DNA of 11,286 bases from contig CAMWHX010000015.1 of NCBI GenBank assembly GCA_947174155.1, forward strand, positions 1 through 11,286, read 5' to 3'. Both the position numbers and the translations under genes were made by a program. Source of the stretch: an uncultured Porphyromonadaceae bacterium (GTDB lineage: Bacteria; Bacteroidota; Bacteroidia; Bacteroidales; Muribaculaceae). Below, piece by piece: positions 8,059-11,286 of the stretch. The notes below the pieces were generated by a model. That model was not told where the DNA came from, did not search any database, and saw nothing but the letters and a program-made list of their open reading frames with translations. The first letter of the stretch is position 1; each line of letters opens with the position of its first letter.

Positions 8059-8210
8059 GATTAATCTTGATTAATTGAGAGAATCGGGATTAACGGGTCT
8101 TGTCCCGATTTATCGAGATTAATCGGGAGAACCTGGATTAATCCCGATTAATCGGGGTCAATTCCGAGAAGCCCGAAAAACTAATTCAAAATTCAACATT
8201 CAAAATTCAA
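8053..8210 (+). repeat. Composite intergenic repeat, copy 2
   Basis: Occupies nearly the whole gap between the carboxypeptidase gene and the next GTG start at 8221. It begins inside the last codons (GATTGA) of the upstream gene. The GATTAATC block is longer than in copy 1 and contains several degenerate units (GAGATTAATC, TTGATTAATT, GGGATTAAC, CGAGATTAATCGGG), the perfect palindrome CCCGATTAATCGGG at 8143-8156, the linker GAGAAGCCCGA at 8166-8176 and ATTCAAA/ATTCAAC heptamers at 8184-8210. It shares a 22-base exact match (8135-8156) and a 29-base exact match (8182-8210) with copy 1, in the same orientation. It lacks the AATTCAT heptamers that open copy 1. No gene or promoter is visible. Confidence 0.85.
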
Positions 8211-8220
8211 AATTATAAAG

Positions 8221-8883
8221 GTGGATAAACATGATAAGGAGGCTCTGTTAGACAGGGTCTATGAACTGGAAGGACTTCTTCACTTGGCTATCACCCGGGA
8301 GGATTGCCCGGCACGACTGGATGATATGATTCGCTTGAAGGGTCAGCGGATCGCAGAGATAATCGCTGCCGGAGGGGAGAGAAACCTCGCCGAAGAACCG
8401 GAGTATGATCTCCCCCTGCCTGAATCGCAACCCGATGCCGCTCCGATGCTCGAAGAGGAGGAGATGATGGCAGAGGCCCGGGAGGCATCGGATGTGGCTG
8501 AAGCGCCGGTGACACCCGCAGACAAACCGGCTGGAACAGGTGCCGACGCGGAGGATGCCCCCGTAACTACCGTAGAGAAGGCCATAGCTGAGGCTACTGT
8601 CTTCGAAGAGGAGGAGGATGCGATTGAAAGACCGGTAGCACCCATAGAGAAGCCGACGGGAACGGGGACTGCTCCCCTGAGATCCCGTTTCAGTCTCAAT
8701 GACCGGTTTCGTTTCAGCCGTGAGCTTTTCGGTGGAGACACCAAGCGCTTCGATGCCACCGTGGAGAAGTTGAACTCCTTCGCGAATCCTGAGGATGCCC
8801 GTGACTATATCGTGACCGAGTTGAAGTGGGATATTGAGGCCGACGATGCAGCCGCAGAATTTGTTTCAGTGATTAGTGATTAG
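8221..8883 (+). CDS. Acidic hypothetical protein with conserved C-terminal region
   Basis: 220 residues, soluble, with no signal peptide or membrane segment, so probably cytoplasmic. The start is GTG at 8221; the nearby ATG at 8231 is out of frame. An N-terminal helical stretch (1-50) is followed by a low-complexity acidic linker (about 55-150) with a degenerate repeat, PVTPADKPAGTG (96-107) and PVAPIEKPTGTG (138-149). The C-terminal part (about 154-217: SLNDRFRFSRELFGGDTKRF, then ELKWD) resembles, from memory, the C-terminus of conserved uncharacterised Bacteroidota proteins. The last codons, VISD plus stop, are read from the GTGATTA array, so the natural C-terminus may have been replaced. 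The gene lies between repeat tracts on both sides. No function is proposed. Confidence 0.78.
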   Translation: MDKHDKEALLDRVYELEGLLHLAITREDCPARLDDMIRLKGQRIAEIIAAGGERNLAEEPEYDLPLPESQPDAAPMLEEEEMMAEAREASDVAEAPVTPADKPAGTGADAEDAPVTTVEKAIAEATVFEEEEDAIERPVAPIEKPTGTGTAPLRSRFSLNDRFRFSRELFGGDTKRFDATVEKLNSFANPEDARDYIVTELKWDIEADDAAAEFVSVISD

Positions 8884-8948
8884 TGATGCAGCACCCTCCT
8901 CACTAATCACTAATCACTCATCACTAATCACTCATCACTAATCACTAA
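8868..8948 (+). repeat. Inverted GTGATTA / TCACTAA heptamer arrays forming a hairpin
   Basis: The left arm (8868-8886) has two full GTGATTA units plus part of a third and includes the TAG stop of the preceding gene. A 13-base spacer (8887-8899) separates it from seven units of TCACTAA/TCACTCA in the opposite orientation (8900-8948). The arms 8868-8886 and 8900-8918 are exact reverse complements over 19 bases, so the transcript can fold into a strong A/U-rich hairpin immediately before rsmI. The run of A after the array (8947-8952) would be a U tract only on the opposite strand, so it does not make a classical + strand terminator. It may still protect the upstream mRNA end or dampen read-through into rsmI. 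Confidence 0.85.
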
Positions 8949-8954
8949 AAAAGA

Positions 8955-9686
8955 GTGTCTGGAAAACTGTATATAGTGCCTACTCCGATAGGTAATCTTG
9001 AAGATATGACAGCACGCGGAATCCGCGTGCTCAAGGAGGCAGATCTTATACTCGCCGAGGATACGCGCACTACCGGTGTGCTTCTCAAACACTTCGACAT
9101 ACACACCCCCATGCGGAGTCATCACAAGTATAATGAGCATCAGACAACTGCCGAGATCGTAGACCGCATCCGTGGGGGAGAGACAATTGCGCTTGTCTCT
9201 GATGCCGGGACTCCCGGAATCTCCGATCCCGGATTCATGATCAGCCGCGAGTGTCGTCGCGAGGGGATCACTGTCGAATGTCTCCCCGGCGCGACAGCCT
9301 TTGTGCCCGCTCTCGTGGCATCGGGACTTCCATGTGACCGATTTGTGTTTGAAGGGTTCCTCCCTCCGAAGAAGGGTAGGGCAACCCGACTTGCGCTGCT
9401 TGCCGATGATCCCCGCACTACCGTCATTTATGAATCACCCAAGCGCCTCGCCCGCACACTGCGGCAGATGGCTGAGGTCTTCGGAGGTGACCGGGAGTGT
9501 GCGGTATGCCGCGAGATCTCGAAACTACATGAGACCATCCATCAGGGGACCTTGGGCGAGTTGGCTGAATATTTCGACGTGAACAATGCCAAGGGGGAGA
9601 TTGTTATCATCACGTCCGGCAAACCGCGCAAGGAAAAGCCAGATGATTCACGCCGTGAAGACGATGACTATTCTGACGATGATTGA
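8955..9686 (+). CDS. rsmI: 16S rRNA (cytidine-1402-2'-O)-methyltransferase RsmI
   Basis: SAM-dependent methyltransferase that adds a 2'-O-methyl group to C1402 in the ribosomal P site of 16S rRNA. The 243 residues show the tetrapyrrole-methylase fold with the RsmI landmarks: YIVPTPIGNLEDMTARG near the N-terminus (6-22), AEDTRTT (34-40), HKYNEH (57-62), ALVSDAGTPGISDPG (79-93), CLPGATAFVPALVASGLP (109-126) and FEGFLPPKKGR (132-142), then YESPKR (159-164) and the KGEIVIIT strand (213-220). The start is GTG at 8955, immediately followed by the conserved N-terminus; no upstream ATG fits. Length is a little short of other RsmI proteins, with a charged Asp/Lys-rich tail after residue 222. It follows the inverted heptamer array directly, so it may depend on read-through or on a promoter hidden in the repeats. 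Confidence 0.95.
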   Translation: MSGKLYIVPTPIGNLEDMTARGIRVLKEADLILAEDTRTTGVLLKHFDIHTPMRSHHKYNEHQTTAEIVDRIRGGETIALVSDAGTPGISDPGFMISRECRREGITVECLPGATAFVPALVASGLPCDRFVFEGFLPPKKGRATRLALLADDPRTTVIYESPKRLARTLRQMAEVFGGDRECAVCREISKLHETIHQGTLGELAEYFDVNNAKGEIVIITSGKPRKEKPDDSRREDDDYSDDD

Positions 9687-9757
9687 AGGTGTCTGCCGTT
9701 GTGAATAATTCATGATGCAAAAGTGCATTTATTTAAGTACAAACTACCACACTTACT

Positions 9758-10615
9758 ATGAAGAAATCATTTTTCGCCCTTGGCCTCGTCGCACTGATGC
9801 TCGCATCCTGCGGCGGCAATTCCCGTAACGCTACACGCGACTCTCTGATCGACATCAGCCAGCAGTATGAGGAAGCTACCGACTTCAATGACTCACTGAT
9901 GCTCCTTATGGGCGACATCTATACCGGACTTGACTCCATCAATCAGCAGGAGGGTCTTCTCTACAACCTCAAGGGTGGTGAGAACGTAGACCGCCGTGAG
10001 GAGATCCGTCAGAACCTCGCCTCTTTGAAGGCACGTCTGGAGGCTAACCGCGCCCTGCTTGCCAATATGGAGGCCAAGCTCAAGGAGAGCAACAATCAGA
10101 ATACCGTCCTTGTCAAGACTATCGAGAAGCTGAAGAGCACCATCGCACAGCAGGATGAGAAGATCGCTTCCCTCCAGGAGCAGGTTGACAACGCCAATGC
10201 CCAGATCGCCGACCTCAACAATCAGGTGTCGCAGGGTCAGGAGGCTCTCAAGAGCGAGACCGAGGCCAAGGAGGTTGCCCAGCAGGCTGCCATCGAGGCC
10301 GAGAATGAGGCCAACCGTGTCTACTACGCTATCGGCACCAATAAGGAGCTGAAGAAGAACGGCTTGCTTGAGAAGAAGTTCCTCGGTGCCACGAAGGTGC
10401 TTCAGGGTGACTTCAATACCAACTACTTCACCGTGGGTGACAAGCGTAACCTCAAAGCTATCCCGACCAACGGTAAGAAGGTTAAGGTATGGAGCAATAT
10501 GCCTGCCGGTTCTTACGAGGAGGTTAAGGGCGCTGACGGTCTGATCACCTTGAAGATCACTAACCCCACCGCATTCTGGAGCCTGACTCCCTACTTGATT
10601 ATCCAGGTAGACTGA
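9758..10615 (+). CDS. Cbp1-type coiled-coil lipoprotein (putative collagen-binding adhesin family)
   Basis: 285 residues with a classic lipoprotein signal: MKK, hydrophobic core and LASC with the acylated Cys at residue 18. A long heptad-rich coiled coil covers about residues 75-188, rich in Ala, Glu, Lys and Gln. The C-terminal domain (about 188-285) ends in TLKITNPTAFWSLTPYLII, which from memory closely resembles the end of Bacteroidales proteins named Cbp1-family collagen-binding glycoprotein adhesin, after a Bacteroides fragilis protein. Collagen binding by this one is inferred only from the name. Codon use is strongly biased: Ile is never ATA and Arg is only CGT or CGC, unlike its neighbours, which suggests high expression. 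I found no clear Bacteroidota TAnnTTTG promoter in the 71-bp gap upstream. The SPOR gene follows 42 bp later. Confidence 0.8.
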   Translation: MKKSFFALGLVALMLASCGGNSRNATRDSLIDISQQYEEATDFNDSLMLLMGDIYTGLDSINQQEGLLYNLKGGENVDRREEIRQNLASLKARLEANRALLANMEAKLKESNNQNTVLVKTIEKLKSTIAQQDEKIASLQEQVDNANAQIADLNNQVSQGQEALKSETEAKEVAQQAAIEAENEANRVYYAIGTNKELKKNGLLEKKFLGATKVLQGDFNTNYFTVGDKRNLKAIPTNGKKVKVWSNMPAGSYEEVKGADGLITLKITNPTAFWSLTPYLIIQVD

Positions 10616-10641
10616 TAAGTAGCATTTTTGAAGGCTACTTA
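10616..10641 (+). other. Intercistronic hairpin between the two lipoprotein genes
   Basis: Perfect 8-bp inverted repeat TAAGTAGC (10616-10623) and GCTACTTA (10634-10641) with a 10-base loop containing five T. It starts immediately after the TGA stop of the highly biased lipoprotein gene. No U tract follows the stem, so it is not a standard intrinsic terminator. It could stabilise the 3' end of the upstream message or lower expression of the downstream gene. Confidence 0.5.
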
Positions 10642-10657
10642 GGAAGATACAGGCTAA

Positions 10658-11200
10658 ATGTCTGAGAAGAAAGTACATATCAGCCGACGCGCAGGCAGCG
10701 TTCTCGGCAGATTGGCACCGGTGGTGCTGATCATCGTGAGTCTGACAGGATGCAAGCCGACCGAAAACAACTATAAGGCGGCCTATGACGCGGCGCTCGC
10801 CAAGCGCGAGAGTGCCGATGCAGACCGCCAGGCTATGGCGGAAGGACATCAGATACTCACCCTGGACGGACCTCAGAAGCGCGAAATTGACGGAGCGGAG
10901 GTCTACGTCGAGACCCGTAGGGTTAGACCCGAAGGGGAGTGGGCACCCTCCTCACGTCCCCGCTATATGGTGGGAGTCGGAGTGTACCGCATGGGTGCTA
11001 ACGCCAAGGCTCTCGCCGAGCGCCTCCGTAGCGAGGGCTATGACGCCTTTCTCGGGCGCGATTCCGACGACCGCCTGTGGGTAGTCATCCCCGCGGGAAC
11101 CCATATCAAGGAAGCCGCGGCCATCTGTAGTGAGTTTGAGCGTAAGCACAAGGATCTGCCCTGGACAGGACTGCCCGGAGCGCCCGTAGTCATCGACTGA
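10658..11200 (+). CDS. SPOR domain lipoprotein
   Basis: 180 residues. The N-terminus has a basic region (SEKKVHISRR), a hydrophobic core and lipobox LTGC with Cys32, so it is probably lipid-anchored in the envelope; the n-region is long for a lipoprotein signal. A short helical linker rich in Ala, Glu and Arg follows (about 38-65). The C-terminal SPOR-like domain (about 102-177) shows the typical pattern YMVGVGVYRMGANAKALAER, then EGYDAFLGRDSDDRLWVVI. SPOR domains bind glycan strands lacking stem peptides, often at the division septum. Start at ATG 10658, 42 bp after the Cbp1-like gene; an AGGA lies at 10641-10644, 13 bases upstream, rather far for a ribosome binding site. It may be co-transcribed with that gene. 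A strong hairpin follows the stop. Confidence 0.82.
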   Translation: MSEKKVHISRRAGSVLGRLAPVVLIIVSLTGCKPTENNYKAAYDAALAKRESADADRQAMAEGHQILTLDGPQKREIDGAEVYVETRRVRPEGEWAPSSRPRYMVGVGVYRMGANAKALAERLRSEGYDAFLGRDSDDRLWVVIPAGTHIKEAAAICSEFERKHKDLPWTGLPGAPVVID

Positions 11201-11211
11201 TAATACGAATC

Positions 11212-11260
11212 AAGACCCCGGCCCGCATGAGATTTCGATAACTCATGCGGGCCGGGTCTT
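11212..11260 (+). terminator. Strong GC-rich hairpin terminator
   Basis: Perfect 15-bp inverted repeat (11217-11231 with 11242-11256; core CCCGGCCCGCATGAG) and a 10-base AU-rich loop (11232-11241). Allowing one bulged C at 11216 extends the stem by four more pairs (AAGA with TCTT). It lies 11 bases after the SPOR stop codon. Only a short T-rich stretch follows (TCTTCTCG), so termination would rely mainly on stem strength; the near symmetry would also allow it to act on the opposite strand. Confidence 0.75.
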
Positions 11261-11286
11261 CTCGTGGGCAGAGACTAACCAAAAAG

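Noticed and set aside
8868..8948. Possible CRISPR array
   Set aside because: Units are 7 bp in direct succession with no unique spacers between them; CRISPR repeats are much longer and separated by spacers.
9715..9728. ATGCA/TGCAT inverted repeat as an operator
   Set aside because: Only five pairs with a four-base loop, expected often by chance in AT-rich intergenic DNA.
9687..9757. Bacteroidota sigma-ABfr promoter before the Cbp1-like gene
   Set aside because: A promoter is expected here, but the best match (TATTTAAG at 9730-9737) fits TAnnTTTG poorly and the upstream TTG is about 28 bases away instead of about 20.
9893..10849. 318-codon open frame on the minus strand
   Set aside because: It is antisense to the coiled-coil lipoprotein and reads through the next gene's start. 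Its Leu/Gly/Val-rich composition is what biased Lys/Glu/Asn codons give in reverse, and no domain is visible.

Overview
The window reads as ordinary chromosomal DNA from a Bacteroidota member, most likely order Bacteroidales. The evidence is the lipoprotein of the Cbp1 type with its characteristic C-terminal block, a small SPOR lipoprotein, antiporters of the Bacteroidales kind, near absence of Shine-Dalgarno sequences before start codons, and AT-rich heptamer repeats between GC-richer genes. All ten genes lie on the + strand. Nothing looks like phage, plasmid, transposase, CRISPR or RNA gene.

Layout. Positions 1-1665 hold the 3' part of a cation:proton antiporter with two C-terminal USP-like domains. 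A composite repeat (1664-1780) leads to an orphan lipoprotein (1815-2477), then a GTGATTA heptamer array (2475-2511). Next comes a tight, probably co-transcribed block of membrane and envelope genes: an MgtC/SapB protein (2519-3256), a second CPA2 antiporter with two TrkA-C domains (3253-5619, 4-bp overlap), an AI-2E family transporter (5643-6815) and a D-alanyl-D-alanine carboxypeptidase of family S13 (6799-8058, 17-bp overlap). A second copy of the composite repeat (8053-8210) leads to an acidic hypothetical protein (8221-8883), then a second GTGATTA array that folds into a perfect 19-bp hairpin (8868-8918), then rsmI (8955-9686). The end holds a Cbp1-like coiled-coil lipoprotein with strongly biased codon use (9758-10615), a SPOR lipoprotein (10658-11200) and a strong hairpin terminator (11212-11260).

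Working together. The central block concerns ion transport, magnesium or stress adaptation and peptidoglycan remodelling, which suggests an envelope-homeostasis operon. The last pair are envelope lipoproteins. rsmI is housekeeping.

The least explained signal is the repeat architecture. All the larger arrays have a 7-bp period or carry GATTAATC palindromes, each begins at the stop codon of the gene before it, and the same order (composite repeat, poorly known gene, GTGATTA array, conserved gene) occurs twice. I see no convincing new enzymatic or defence system.
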